Counted from the stretch's first letter, positions 46,332-55,932 are shown. The stretch: DNA of 64,000 bases from Roseovarius aestuariivivens (GCF_004761875.1 NZ_SJEY01000002.1:124001-188000); one strand, 5' to 3'. A program made the numbers and translations. Notes: generated by a model not told the origin, from the letters alone.

Positions 46332-47324
46332 ATGAAGACCATGAAACGAATTGCCACGATCACGGTCAACTATCGAACCGCAGACCTCACGCTGGAGGCC
46401 GTCGAGAGCCTGATCAGTTCTGAAAGTGACCGCCTTTCGGTGCATGTACACGTCGTGGACAATGCATCTCCTGGGGATGATGGTGACCTTATCGAGACCG
46501 CGGTCGCGGAATACGGATGGCTGGAAACCGTGGAATTACACCGGGAAAAAACCAATCATGGGTTCGGTCGAGGCAATAATGTGGTTTTGAAGAAACTCGC
46601 CGCGTTGAAGACCAGGCCCGAGTACATTTTTTTCCTGAATCCGGATGCCAGGGTCGAACAAGATACACTCGAAGTTCTCAGCCGTTTCCTGGATTGCCAC
46701 CCCGAGGCCGCCGTGGCCGGGGCAAGCATCTTTGAGCCCCGGACCGATCATGAAGCTGTCGCGGCCTTCCGCTTTCCGAGTTTGCTGACCGAGTTCATCA
46801 GCTCGCTTCAGTTCGGTCCGGTCTCAAGAGCTTTTCCAAGTGGCCTTATTGCACTCGGCACAGAGTTGCCGACTATGCAAGTTGACTGGGTTTCCGGCGC
46901 GGCCTTCATGGCCCGGTTCGACGCCTTGGAAAAGGTAGGCTTCTTCGAAGATGCGTTTTTCCTGTATTACGAAGAAGTCGACTTGATGCGTAAACTGCGC
47001 AACGCAGGATGGCAGACCTGGCACGTATCCGAGGCGCACGTCTTTCACTCCGCTGGAAGTGCAACCGGGGTTGGCCGGGACGAGAGCGAACAGGCCAGTA
47101 GATTGCCCGATTACTGGTACGAGTCCTGGCGGATCTACATGCTGAGACACCACGGCGCGCCATATACATTTGCCTGCGGCACGCTCAAGATTCTGGGATG
47201 GCTGCTGAATTCCGGAATTCGCGGTTTGCAGGGAAAACGCTCGGAAGCGCCCCGCCGCTTCCTGCGCGATCTCTGGTCAATCGGCCTCAAACCCCTGGTC
47301 TTACCTGGACATGGGAAAACCTGA
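46332..47324 (+). CDS. Family 2 glycosyltransferase (rhamnosyltransferase-like)
   Basis: 330 residues. N-terminal KRIATITVNYRTADLTLEAV (GT-A sheet), then HVVDNASPGDD and YIFFLNPDARVEQDTLEVLS (DxD-like N-P-D-A), GRGNNVVLKKL, and an acceptor motif FYYEEVDLMRKLRNAGW-like (FLYYEEVDLMRKLRNAG) as in WbbL/RfbF rhamnosyltransferases. Ends four bases before the next GT2 gene, so it starts an operon of at least five glycosyl-type genes (46-51 kb). Sugar specificity is by family resemblance. Confidence 0.88.
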   Translation: MKTMKRIATITVNYRTADLTLEAVESLISSESDRLSVHVHVVDNASPGDDGDLIETAVAEYGWLETVELHREKTNHGFGRGNNVVLKKLAALKTRPEYIFFLNPDARVEQDTLEVLSRFLDCHPEAAVAGASIFEPRTDHEAVAAFRFPSLLTEFISSLQFGPVSRAFPSGLIALGTELPTMQVDWVSGAAFMARFDALEKVGFFEDAFFLYYEEVDLMRKLRNAGWQTWHVSEAHVFHSAGSATGVGRDESEQASRLPDYWYESWRIYMLRHHGAPYTFACGTLKILGWLLNSGIRGLQGKRSEAPRRFLRDLWSIGLKPLVLPGHGKT

Positions 47325-47327
47325 GAC

Positions 47328-48305
47328 ATGATCGGCGAATACCGGATCGGCGCAGTCGTCATAGGCCGCAATGAGGGCGAAAGGCTCTGGCGGTGTCTGG
47401 ACGCCTTCCCGGACAGTATCGATTGCCTTGTTTATGTCGATTCCGGATCCACCGATAACAGCACTCAAATTGCCGGTGACAAAGGGGCCATCGTCGTTCC
47501 GCTCGATACGTCACGCCCCTTTACTGCAGCCCGCGCTCGGAACACCGGCGCGCGCATTCTGCGCGAGCAAGGGGCCTTTGACCTTATCCAGTTCGTTGAT
47601 GGAGATTGCGAGCTTCGGGACGGCTGGGTCGCGGCCGCCGTTGATTTTCTTGACCATAACCCGAGAGCTGCGGCCGTTTGCGGCCGGCTGCGCGAAAGGT
47701 TTCCCGAGCGATCGATCTACAATGCCTTATGTGATCGCGAATGGGACACCGAACCTGGGCAGACCAAGGCATGCGGCGGCATCGCGATGTATCGCGCATC
47801 CGCATTTCACGAGGCGAATGGGTTTGATGACACGCTCATTGCCGGTGAAGAACCGGAGCTTTGCTTCCGTCTGCGCGCGGAAGACTGGCAAATCTGGAGG
47901 CTGGATCCTGAAATGGCATGGCACGATGCCGCCATGACGCGGTTTTCGCAATGGTGGAAACGGGCGCGCCGCGGCGGATACGCTTTTGCGCAGGGCGCGC
48001 ATATGCATGGCACATCGCCGGAACGGTTCTGGGTACGGGAGACAAGGCGAGCTTTTGTCTGGGGTCTCGGTCTTCCACTTGTCCTTGTGGCGCTGTCTGT
48101 CTCGATTTCACCTTTCTTCTGGGCAGGTTTTCTTTTTTATACGCTTCAGTTTTTACGCCTGGCATGGCGCCATCGTCATGACAAAAGCCCGTTCCTGTTC
48201 GCCGCCTTCATGATTATCGGGAAGTTCGCCGAGGCCGCCGGCGTTGTTGAATTCTGGTGGAAAACCCTCAAAGGTGCACAGCCTCAAATCATCGAGTACA
48301 AATAG
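47328..48305 (+). CDS. Family 2 glycosyltransferase with C-terminal TM segments
   Basis: 325 residues. GT-A start YRIGAVVIGRNEGERLWRCL, then VYVDSGSTDNST, IQFVDGDCELRDGW with D-G-D metal site, and GEEPELCFRLRAEDWQIWRL. Two hydrophobic helices follow (GLPLVLVALSVSISPFFWAG and FLFAAFMIIGKFAEAAGVVE), so it is membrane-bound. Four bases separate it from the next gene (48309). Probably extends the EPS repeat unit on a lipid carrier. Confidence 0.88.
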   Translation: MIGEYRIGAVVIGRNEGERLWRCLDAFPDSIDCLVYVDSGSTDNSTQIAGDKGAIVVPLDTSRPFTAARARNTGARILREQGAFDLIQFVDGDCELRDGWVAAAVDFLDHNPRAAAVCGRLRERFPERSIYNALCDREWDTEPGQTKACGGIAMYRASAFHEANGFDDTLIAGEEPELCFRLRAEDWQIWRLDPEMAWHDAAMTRFSQWWKRARRGGYAFAQGAHMHGTSPERFWVRETRRAFVWGLGLPLVLVALSVSISPFFWAGFLFYTLQFLRLAWRHRHDKSPFLFAAFMIIGKFAEAAGVVEFWWKTLKGAQPQIIEYK

Positions 48306-48308
48306 CCT

Positions 48309-49250
48309 ATGGTATCCGAGAGTGTTCCACGCAACTTGAACGAGGTCGGACCGCCCACGATTTCAATCGTGGTGCCCACGTTCAAAAGGGTTCATGCCTT
48401 GGAAACCCTTCTGGCGGCCCTGGTCGAACAGGTCGAAACCTCTGCTCACGGTGAATTCGTTGAAATCGTGGTCGTCGACAACTGCCCGAATGCATCGGCG
48501 CGGAAGGTAGTCGAGGACGGCTGGCCAGCCGCGCGCTACGTCCATGAACCGTCTGCCGGTGTTGTTTCAGCGCGCAACCGTGGCATCCGTGAAACGACAG
48601 AGGAATATATTCTCTTCATAGACGACGATGAGTTGCCCTGCCCGGACTGGCTGAACCGTTTTTACGCTTTGGCGGAAACGCGTACCGCTGCGGCGTTCGG
48701 CCCGGTTGAGCCATGCTTCGAAACCGAGCCGCCGAAGTACCTACGCCCTGCACTGGAACGGCTTTTCAGCCGGAGGCTTGCTGTGGAGGATGGCGAAGAC
48801 GTTTCCAGATACCGCGCCTCGCTGGGAACTGGAAACTCGATGTTCCAAAGAGACACGTGTTTTGACGACGACACCCCGTTCAATGCCGAGTTCGAAAATG
48901 GCGGCGAGGATGTTTTCCTTCTGCGCGAACTGGTTCTGAAGAAATCTGTCAAACTCACATGGTGCATGCATGCCAGTGTAAAAGAGTTCGTTCCAACCGA
49001 AAGAATGTCGAAAGACTATGTCAGGCGTCGCGTTTTCAACAACGGCCGTCTTCGCTGTCGTGTGGAACGCGGCTCTGACGGTTTCCACAGCCTCGGCAAG
49101 GTCGCGTTCTGGATGGCGATTGGTTTGGCACAGTTTGGCGTTTACGGCGGTCTTGCCATTTTACTTTGGCCAGTCCGAACTGATCTATCGACCGATTTCG
49201 AGTTACGAAGCGCCGGCGGCCTTGGTAAAGTGCTGTGGTGGCGTAGCTAG
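48309..49250 (+). CDS. Family 2 glycosyltransferase
   Basis: 313 residues. PPTISIVVPTFKRVHALETL opens the GT-A fold; VVDNCPNASARKV, SAGVVSARNRGIRE and YILFIDDDELPCPDWLNR (D-D-D metal site) follow, and NGGEDVFLLRELV near residue 200 is a typical acceptor-side motif. A weakly hydrophobic stretch near the C-terminus (VAFWMAIGLAQFGVYGGLAI) may anchor it. Part of the 46-51 kb transferase operon. Sugar donor unknown. Confidence 0.87.
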   Translation: MVSESVPRNLNEVGPPTISIVVPTFKRVHALETLLAALVEQVETSAHGEFVEIVVVDNCPNASARKVVEDGWPAARYVHEPSAGVVSARNRGIRETTEEYILFIDDDELPCPDWLNRFYALAETRTAAAFGPVEPCFETEPPKYLRPALERLFSRRLAVEDGEDVSRYRASLGTGNSMFQRDTCFDDDTPFNAEFENGGEDVFLLRELVLKKSVKLTWCMHASVKEFVPTERMSKDYVRRRVFNNGRLRCRVERGSDGFHSLGKVAFWMAIGLAQFGVYGGLAILLWPVRTDLSTDFELRSAGGLGKVLWWRS

Positions 49251-49326
49251 AGCAAAAAAACCCTCGTTCATGGCAAAGTTTTGCCATCTGGTTTGTTTAA
49301 CAAATTTTCTAAATTCGAGTTTTCTG

Positions 49327-50553
49327 ATGCGCATCGGCTACCTGACCAACACATACCCGGCAACCAGTTCGACCTTTATCCGCCGCGAGATACACGCGCT
49401 CGAGGATGAGGGGTGCGTCGTCAAACGCTATGCGGTGCGGCAATGGTCTCAGAATCTCGTCGATCAGGATGACATCAGTGAGAAAGACCAGACGCAGTAT
49501 TTGCTGGACGGTCGCAAAATTCAGGTCGTTTCAGGTTTTTTTCCTGAAATTCTGAGAAATCCCGCGGGAATACTGCGCGCGGCCGGCACCCTGCTCAGGC
49601 TGATCCGCAACAAGGGCGGGGGCTTGATCCATCACGCGGCGTATTTTCTGGAAGCGATCCGTCTCAAACGGTTGGCATCCGCAGATCGCGTCGAACATAT
49701 CCACGTGCATTTCTCTACAAACGCGACCGCGGTTGCCCTTCTTTGTCGCCATCTGGGGGGTCCGACGTTCAGTTTCACAGCGCATGGTCCAGACGAGTTC
49801 TTGGACGTGGCTGGCAATTCACTGGCACTGAAAACTCGCGAGTCTCAATTCGTCGTCGCGATTTCCAACTTCTGCCGGGTCCAGATCGCTTTGGCTGCCG
49901 GGGTTGAGGCATGGAACAAGATACACATTGTTGGATGCGGGATAGATACCGATGAATTCGCGCTCAGCTCTCATCCCTTCGCACAGGATGCCCCATTCGT
50001 CGTGATTGGCCGGCTTTGCCCTCAGAAGGCACAGGTCCATATCGTTCGCGCCCTAGCCGATGTTGTGAAGACGCATCCCGATGTCAGGATCGTCATGATC
50101 GGCGACGGCGAAAGCCGGCAGGATGTCGAAGCAGAAATTGCACGTCACGCTCTGCAGGACAACATCACCCTGCTTGGATGGCAGGACAGCGCCACGGTAC
50201 GCGCTCATCTTTCAAAAGCCCGGGCACTGCTGCTGCCAAGCTTTGCCGAGGGCCTGCCAGTCTGCATCATGGAGTCCCTGTCGCTTGGCCGTCCTGTCAT
50301 CTCTACGTATATCGCCGGCATACCGGAACTTGTCGATCCGGAGTGTGGATGGCTAATTCCCGCAGGCGCGCCGGACAAAATCGGCGAAGCCATATGCGCG
50401 GCGTTGGACACGTCCGCCGAGCGACTATCCGAAATGGGGCAAGAAGGGCGGCGACGTGTTATCGAACGCCACAACGTCTTTGCCAACGCTCGGCGTATTC
50501 GTCAGCTTTTCCACGACGTGAACCACGGGACAAAGCATGACACGGCAACCTGA
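49327..50553 (+). CDS. Family 4 glycosyltransferase (WcaL/AmsK-like)
   Basis: About 408 residues from ATG 49327. N-terminal MRIGYLTNTYPATSSTFIRR, the open-sheet start of GT-B enzymes. C-terminal donor domain: VIGRLCPQKAQVHIVRALAD, MIGDGESRQDVEAEI and LPSFAEGLPVCIMESLSLGR, which carries the E-x7-E-type motif of retaining GT4 transferases. The overall architecture resembles WcaL/AmsK colanic-acid-type galactosyl or glucosyl transferases. A longer frame from 49018 overlaps the previous gene and is not used. Overlaps the WecG-type gene by 17 bases. Confidence 0.9.
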   Translation: MRIGYLTNTYPATSSTFIRREIHALEDEGCVVKRYAVRQWSQNLVDQDDISEKDQTQYLLDGRKIQVVSGFFPEILRNPAGILRAAGTLLRLIRNKGGGLIHHAAYFLEAIRLKRLASADRVEHIHVHFSTNATAVALLCRHLGGPTFSFTAHGPDEFLDVAGNSLALKTRESQFVVAISNFCRVQIALAAGVEAWNKIHIVGCGIDTDEFALSSHPFAQDAPFVVIGRLCPQKAQVHIVRALADVVKTHPDVRIVMIGDGESRQDVEAEIARHALQDNITLLGWQDSATVRAHLSKARALLLPSFAEGLPVCIMESLSLGRPVISTYIAGIPELVDPECGWLIPAGAPDKIGEAICAALDTSAERLSEMGQEGRRRVIERHNVFANARRIRQLFHDVNHGTKHDTAT

Positions 50554-51319
50554 GGATTTGACAGTCGCGGGCGAGAACGAAAGCTTCTTGAACCTCGTGA
50601 ACACGTCCACGCAAGACGCGCTTCTTGCGGATGTGAAAAGATGCCTTGAGGAGAAGACCGGGTTCACGATCGCCACGTTGAACCTTGATCATATCGTCAA
50701 ACTACGTCGCGATGCCGATTTTCGTGCGGCATACAGGCGTCATTCCCACGTTGTTGCCGACGGCAACCCGATCGTGTGGCTGCGCTACCTCATGGGGCGG
50801 CCTGTCGAACTTGTACCCGGTTCCGACCTCATCCTGCCCCTTGCCCGGCTTGCACAGGAAACAGGCACGCCAGTCGCCCTGATCGGCTCGACAGAGGAAA
50901 CTTTGGCACAAGCCGCCGCCAAGCTTGAGGCAACTGTGCCGGGGCTTCGTATTGTCACGCAGATCTCTCCTGAATTCGGTTTTGACGTCACGGGCAGCCA
51001 AGCGGACGATCTTTTGCAACAGCTGAAATATAGCGATGCGCGATTGGTCTTTCTTGCCTTTGGGGCACCCAAGCAGGAAATTCTGGCAGCGCGCGGTGCA
51101 ACGATTCTGCAAGATCGCGGGTTCGTGTCTATTGGTGCCGGACTTGATTTCATCGCCGGCGGACAACGCCGCGCTCCTGAATGGATGCGGCGGTTCGCGC
51201 TGGAATGGCTGTGGCGGGTTCTCTCTAATCCAAGACGTCTGCTCAAGCGGTACGCCGAATGTTTTGCGATCCTGCCTTCGCTTGTCGTCTTGGCCGTGCG
51301 ATCGCGTCTGCACCGGTAA
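50537..51319 (+). CDS. WecG/TagA/CpsF-family glycosyltransferase (GT26)
   Basis: 260 residues. The conserved core reads FTIATLNLDHIVKLRRDADF, HVVADGNPIVWLRYLMGRPV, then GSDLILPLARLAQETGTPVA and a late LVFLAFGAPKQEILAARGA, as in WecG/TagA/CpsF enzymes that add N-acetylmannosaminuronate, ManNAc or glucuronate to lipid-linked intermediates. The C-terminal membrane-binding basic tail (WLWRVLSNPRRLLKRYAECF) fits a peripheral membrane enzyme. Overlap with the GT4 gene shows cotranscription. Confidence 0.92.
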   Translation: MTRQPEDLTVAGENESFLNLVNTSTQDALLADVKRCLEEKTGFTIATLNLDHIVKLRRDADFRAAYRRHSHVVADGNPIVWLRYLMGRPVELVPGSDLILPLARLAQETGTPVALIGSTEETLAQAAAKLEATVPGLRIVTQISPEFGFDVTGSQADDLLQQLKYSDARLVFLAFGAPKQEILAARGATILQDRGFVSIGAGLDFIAGGQRRAPEWMRRFALEWLWRVLSNPRRLLKRYAECFAILPSLVVLAVRSRLHR

Positions 51320-51421
51320 TCACGCGCTCTGACCGTTTCGCTCAGCCCCTGCCCTTTTATCGCCATTATTCGACGTATACTCGGCAAATCCAAATTTGGT
51401 CGGTGAGATCAGAGGTCAAAG

Positions 51422-51649
51422 ATGCTGAGCGGGAACGAAGGAAGTCAAAAACTGCCCGATGACCTGAAAGGCACGCGGCAGGCGCTTTTTTTTCTTCTGA
51501 AGTCGAAACCACCCAAGACGCTGGAAAGTACAAAACCGGCGCGCCTTCCCATGGCCAAGCACGCATACGCGCGCCGGCAGACCCCGGACATGACTGTCGT
51601 GAAGTGGCGCACCATCATGGAAGCGGACGATTTTCAGTTCCTGGACTGA
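51422..51649 (+). CDS. Small hypothetical protein, 75 aa
   Basis: A frame of 75 codons starting ATG with AGAGG six bases upstream. The predicted peptide is basic and soluble (LKGTRQALFFLLKSKPPKTL, DMTVVKWRTIMEADDFQFLD), no TM or signal. No family recognised. It lies between the WecG-type gene and the convergent Wzy-like gene, 100 bases after the former, so it could be the last gene of the transferase operon. Its ribosome site is the best support; may be spurious. Confidence 0.4.
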   Translation: MLSGNEGSQKLPDDLKGTRQALFFLLKSKPPKTLESTKPARLPMAKHAYARRQTPDMTVVKWRTIMEADDFQFLD

Positions 51650-51672
51650 GACGCCTTTCGCTCTGAAACCGA

Positions 51673-53202
51673 TTAGCCACGCACCCGTGGACGTCTATGA
51701 TGCAGTTTTGCGGCTTCGCCGAGACCAAGCTGATCCGCGGATACCCGCCCCCTTCCCTCTTGAGAAGTCGGAAGGGGCGTCTTGGCTCTCTCGGGCGCCC
51801 TCTTGGTCTCTTTCCGCGGTGCCGTCTGATACAATCCCATCACGGCCCCGGACATCAGCATGAAAAGCGGCCCAATGCTTGCGTTGGGCAAAAGGTCGAG
51901 CAGGTTCATTGTATAAATCAGGACCAATGCAGAAGATACCAAAGGGATATCCAGCTTTTTTCGCCTTGCCGCCAACATGATGACCGGGAACGACAACAGG
52001 CCGAACTGTGCGATAAAACCCAGCCAACCATACTGGCCGATCGTCAGGATCCAGTAACCGTCTGTGAGGGAAATATCCTTACCCCAATCCGAGTAAACCC
52101 GGTTTCTTCCATAAGTTCCCCAACCGGCAAGAGGGCGTTCCATGGCTTTTTCGAGAAGCCGGTCCTCGTTCTGCAAGCGCACATTCAGCGATCTGGCCCG
52201 AGCTGGATCGATGGTCTCGACAAAGGCGTGAATTCGGTCAACGGGAACCAACTCGTTGCTGCGCAGGATCGGATAGCTGAAGACCAATGCCGAAACAATC
52301 GCGGCGAATAGAAGTTGCGCCCAGCCCCTCAAAAACAAAAGGACGGGCCCGAACATCAAGGTCAGCATGAACGCGCCGAGAGATTTACTTAGAAACAGAA
52401 CGCCGAAAATCCAAATCGCGAACAGGAGCCACCTTAAACGGTACTGCGTCGTCGACGCACATCGATAGAGTGCGAGCGAGGCAAGCGTCGCCACCGCGAA
52501 GAAAATCGCAAGGATCAGGCCATGATTCAGAAAGACCAGTGGCCTGAACCCACCATCACGAACATGCTGAGCAAAGGAGTGAGGGAAGAAACCGTAGATC
52601 GTGCGGTTCAACTGCGGGCTCATGCGAATTTCGTACAATGCGAGCAGCGTGTAGAACAAAGCCACAATCACGATTGCCTTGAGCAGGATACGGTGCGCTT
52701 CCTCGGTGGCCAGAAAACGCCTGCCAAGAAAGAACGGCAAGAAAAGCATGAGTAACGTTGAGTTAATAGAAAACGCGTCATAGGTGGAAAGAGACCTGAA
52801 GACACGCCCACCGATCACAAACGTATCGTTGTTTTGCATGGCGGTCAGAAACGGTGACGTGAATAGTAAGAGTAGCGCGGAATAAAAAAATATCTGGCCG
52901 CGTTGGATATGAAATTCTGGGACCTGATTTTCTGCCTGAATTCCCCTTGATCGTGACAGTGCTTTCTTTCGCGTCTTCATCTTTGCCGCTGTCAGCAAGC
53001 ACATGACTCCGGCACTTATAACCAGGATGAAATCCTTGTTGATCGGCGGAATTACCGGAAAGTCAAAGCTCGGAGCCAGCGGCAGAACGAGGTATCCAAC
53101 GACAAACGAATAGGCCAGAGCCTTTTCCAAAGAAAGGCGCATAAACATAACGATGACAACAAACGGCCATGCGAAAAGGGCTATGTAGGCGAGGGGTGTC
53201 AT
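51673..53202 (-). CDS. O-antigen polymerase/ligase-like membrane protein (Wzy/WaaL)
   Basis: About 509 residues from ATG 53202. Ten or more TM helices, for example YIALFAWPFVVIVMFMRLSL and LLFAIWIFGVLFLSKSLGAF. A large periplasmic loop (about residues 325-385) holds DRLLEKAMERPLAGWGTYGR, in the position of the Wzy/WaaL motif; such proteins polymerise or ligate repeat units in the periplasm. The C-terminal basic tail is cytoplasmic. Same strand as the sulfotransferase and exosortase D genes (53,331-55,932). Which of polymerase or ligase it is cannot be read. Confidence 0.8.
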   Translation of the reverse strand: MTPLAYIALFAWPFVVIVMFMRLSLEKALAYSFVVGYLVLPLAPSFDFPVIPPINKDFILVISAGVMCLLTAAKMKTRKKALSRSRGIQAENQVPEFHIQRGQIFFYSALLLLFTSPFLTAMQNNDTFVIGGRVFRSLSTYDAFSINSTLLMLFLPFFLGRRFLATEEAHRILLKAIVIVALFYTLLALYEIRMSPQLNRTIYGFFPHSFAQHVRDGGFRPLVFLNHGLILAIFFAVATLASLALYRCASTTQYRLRWLLFAIWIFGVLFLSKSLGAFMLTLMFGPVLLFLRGWAQLLFAAIVSALVFSYPILRSNELVPVDRIHAFVETIDPARARSLNVRLQNEDRLLEKAMERPLAGWGTYGRNRVYSDWGKDISLTDGYWILTIGQYGWLGFIAQFGLLSFPVIMLAARRKKLDIPLVSSALVLIYTMNLLDLLPNASIGPLFMLMSGAVMGLYQTAPRKETKRAPERAKTPLPTSQEGRGRVSADQLGLGEAAKLHHRRPRVRG

Positions 53203-53330
53203 CGTCGTGTTTTCTTTTCCCTCAATTTCGTATGATCCCAAAAGCTACCGCGTAGCGACTATCGTTTTGCATGACGTTGAAAAGACCTTTTGGCCTTCAT
53301 GTCCTCAAGGCCTTACATGATCTTGGTGTC

Positions 53331-54293
53331 TTATTTCAGGCGTTTGATATCTTCCCGCTGCATGATCTCACGATACCCGTGGTTGAGTTTTCCGATCCGA
53401 AGCCAGCGCGTCAACTTCTCCAAAAGAAATACAGAAGCACCATAACGGCGGATCCCGAATTTCCAGACGGCTAACTTGTTGGTCAGGAACAAAAAAACTT
53501 TACGTAGCAGGGATGGTGCTGTACCCGGCGTTGCAGTCTCGTATCCACGAGCGCGCATGAGAGCGCCGGCCTTGTGCTCGATCCAGACAATCTCATTTTG
53601 GGACGCATTGCGTGTCCACTGTTTCACCAATGACCGATCAGGTGGGCTATAACTCGACGTTTCGTGATACGTAAGCATTGCAGGGTCGAAGGGAACGCCC
53701 AGGAACTCACAGACCCTTTTCAGGGTCGATGGGCAGTCTGCAAACAGATCCTCGTAGTGAAGCTCGAGAACGTTGTTCGGATTCACGGATTTCTCGACGG
53801 CGCTCCACTGTGTTTCGGTTCGGATCCAATGGTCGACGCCGTGGTAACTGTTCCCCGACCAGCCCATACCAATCGAGGACCGGGCCACATCTCGTGGATC
53901 ACGCAACATGTGAAGAAGCCGGGTGCCGGGCAAAGCGGCGTGTAGTCTTTGGATGTTACGATGCACGTTCAGGGTAAGGATGCCCGGCGCTTTCTCATCC
54001 AACTGCCTTAGGAAAGCCTCCAGTAGGCGCAGCCCGTCGACACCCGCCGGGATCTTTAATTCTTGGGCGTTGAAAATTCTGTCGGCCCGAAGGGCATCCA
54101 GATCGTAGCGCCACTGCCCTTTATCACTTTGATGCAGGTAATCGAACAGATAGTCGGCCTCACCGGGGTTCTTGATGCGTGGATGCGCGTCAAGCATAAG
54201 CCGAAAGACTGTTGTCCCGGATCGCAGTGCACCGAAAACGAAAACCGGATTACCAGATACGAGGTGCGAACAGGATTGCATACCGCGGCTCAA
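53331..54293 (-). CDS. Sulfotransferase of the EPS locus
   Basis: 320 residues. 5'-PSB loop NPVFVFGALRSGTTVFRLML (about residues 15-34), 3'-phosphate motif LLHMLRDPRDVARSSIGMGW and YEDLFADCPSTLKR in the usual place. A soluble PAPS-dependent sulfotransferase, lacking TM or signal. Lies 43 bases after the exosortase D gene and 130 bases before the Wzy-like gene, all on one strand, so it probably sulfates the EPS or a lipid-linked intermediate. No PAPS-synthesis genes are in the window. Confidence 0.87.
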   Translation of the reverse strand: MSRGMQSCSHLVSGNPVFVFGALRSGTTVFRLMLDAHPRIKNPGEADYLFDYLHQSDKGQWRYDLDALRADRIFNAQELKIPAGVDGLRLLEAFLRQLDEKAPGILTLNVHRNIQRLHAALPGTRLLHMLRDPRDVARSSIGMGWSGNSYHGVDHWIRTETQWSAVEKSVNPNNVLELHYEDLFADCPSTLKRVCEFLGVPFDPAMLTYHETSSYSPPDRSLVKQWTRNASQNEIVWIEHKAGALMRARGYETATPGTAPSLLRKVFLFLTNKLAVWKFGIRRYGASVFLLEKLTRWLRIGKLNHGYREIMQREDIKRLK

Positions 54294-54336
54294 AAAACGC
54301 TAAACTTTATGGACAATCTCATTTTCGAGCCGAAAC

Positions 54337-55932
54337 CTAAGGTTCCGGAACAAATCGAGGAAGTGTCTGCATGGCGGCGTCCATCGCTTTTTGAAGACGC
54401 TCTTCTGCCGCGCCCAGCCCTTCTTGCGGGTCGACCAAGGTTGTCAAACGTACGATAGCGCTATCGTCTCGACCATCCAGGAACCTGCCCAGCATAAGGT
54501 GTAGCTTGGCCTCGTACTCCGACGCAGTGCGCACTCCGCGTTGATCGTACCAGTAATAGACCAACATTCGGGTCACGCCTTTCTGGATGATCGCCCGGTT
54601 AAGCGAAAAGGTCTCTCCCGTTCTGCTTGTCGCGTCGATCTGTTCCAACTCGGCGATCTCCCAGCCTGCACTTGGCAGGCACACCTCGGGCGAGTGCGTT
54701 CCTCCATCGGTCTGATCACGGTACCACGCGACGAACAGCTCAACGGGCAGCGGCTCGACCGCCTGTGACATGTTCACCGACAAGTAATCATCCGCGCCCA
54801 GAACCTGTTCGATCTCCGGATCGAGGGGCTGGTGTGGGCCAATCCGCCATTCTTCCAACCGCTTAGGGAATAGAACGAAGGGTTCACGGTCGATCTGCAC
54901 CTCGCCGCGCGTCGGCATGGCCTGCCAGCTGACGGCAAGTGCCCCGACAAAGACAGCGGCAAAAATCATCGCTGCCGAGGGACGGACCAGCGTGATCCGC
55001 CGGGCTTGCGTCGCGAGACCCTCGGTGTCGAGATCGAGAGCTTCGATCAACCCGATCCTGTCGCGCCGCAGCTTGACCAGCACCCAGGCAAAAGCGAAGA
55101 GGATCAATACACAGCTGATGAAGATCACCCAGCCCTCGAAGAAATGCGAGAAGCCCTCGACGTGGTCCAGACCGTAATTGTTCACGATCCAACCCGCGAT
55201 CGCGATCCGGACAGAGTTCATGAATACGGTAATCGGCGCCGCCGAAACCAGCAGCAGGGCCTTGTGCCACATCGGCCCCTGGTAGAGGACAGCGAAGATG
55301 TAAGAAAAGCTTAGGATCGGGAAGAGGTAGCGCAACCCGGAACAGGCTTCCGCGACCTGCAGCTTGAACACACCGAGATCAATGATGTTCCCTTCCAGAT
55401 ACACCGGCACGCTGATGAGCTGCAGGAAATAGACTCCCAACTCTGACGAAATGCCTTGCAAGAAGGTCGAAAGCCCGTAATACACCGCGCCCGGCAGCGG
55501 CAACATAAACACCAGGTGCACGACCGGAGGCCAGAAATGCTTGCCCGTCTTCCAGCCGAAACTGATCAAAAGGATGGCCCCGACCCACAAGATCAGCCCA
55601 TACGCGACGATATCGCGGATCTCGATGATCTTGCCACCGGCACCGATCAGCACCGCAACCAGCAAAAGAACAACGCCCGGCCAGCGATCCGCCACCGGTC
55701 CGTAATTGACAGGCACTGTTTTAAGTTGTCGCAGGAAAAGCAGGCCCGACAGCACCGGTATGAGCGGTCCGTGACTGTATTCGGGCAACTTCCAGGCCTT
55801 CAAAAGCTCTGCAATGCCCTCGTTGAAGAAGAAGCCAGCACTGACAAATGCAATCACAAGCCAAAAGACGCCCCAATTTAGAACGTCCTGAAGAAAGTTG
55901 TTTCTGGTGTCGACTAGGTTCGCGTTCGCCAT
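54337..55932 (-). CDS. xrtD: Exosortase D with fused EpsI domain (VPLPA-CTERM specific)
   Basis: 531 residues. Residues 1-290 form the polytopic transpeptidase-like exosortase with catalytic Cys in LQVAEACSGLRYLFPILSFS (C197), Arg in FMNSVRIAIAGW (R242) and His in DHVEGFSHFFEGW (H263), the C-R-H triad of the family. Residues from about 330 form an EpsI-type periplasmic domain with GGTHSPEVCLPSAGWEIAEL. Fusion of exosortase and EpsI is typical of XrtD in Rhodobacterales. It should cut VPLPA-CTERM substrates (three in this window) after the motif and transfer or release them. Upstream of the sulfotransferase and Wzy-like genes in the same direction. Confidence 0.93.
   Translation of the reverse strand: MANANLVDTRNNFLQDVLNWGVFWLVIAFVSAGFFFNEGIAELLKAWKLPEYSHGPLIPVLSGLLFLRQLKTVPVNYGPVADRWPGVVLLLVAVLIGAGGKIIEIRDIVAYGLILWVGAILLISFGWKTGKHFWPPVVHLVFMLPLPGAVYYGLSTFLQGISSELGVYFLQLISVPVYLEGNIIDLGVFKLQVAEACSGLRYLFPILSFSYIFAVLYQGPMWHKALLLVSAAPITVFMNSVRIAIAGWIVNNYGLDHVEGFSHFFEGWVIFISCVLILFAFAWVLVKLRRDRIGLIEALDLDTEGLATQARRITLVRPSAAMIFAAVFVGALAVSWQAMPTRGEVQIDREPFVLFPKRLEEWRIGPHQPLDPEIEQVLGADDYLSVNMSQAVEPLPVELFVAWYRDQTDGGTHSPEVCLPSAGWEIAELEQIDATSRTGETFSLNRAIIQKGVTRMLVYYWYDQRGVRTASEYEAKLHLMLGRFLDGRDDSAIVRLTTLVDPQEGLGAAEERLQKAMDAAMQTLPRFVPEP

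Noticed and set aside
49018..49326. Longer start for the GT4 gene
   Set aside because: The extension overlaps the preceding glycosyltransferase gene by over 200 bases, and family homology begins at ATG 49327.
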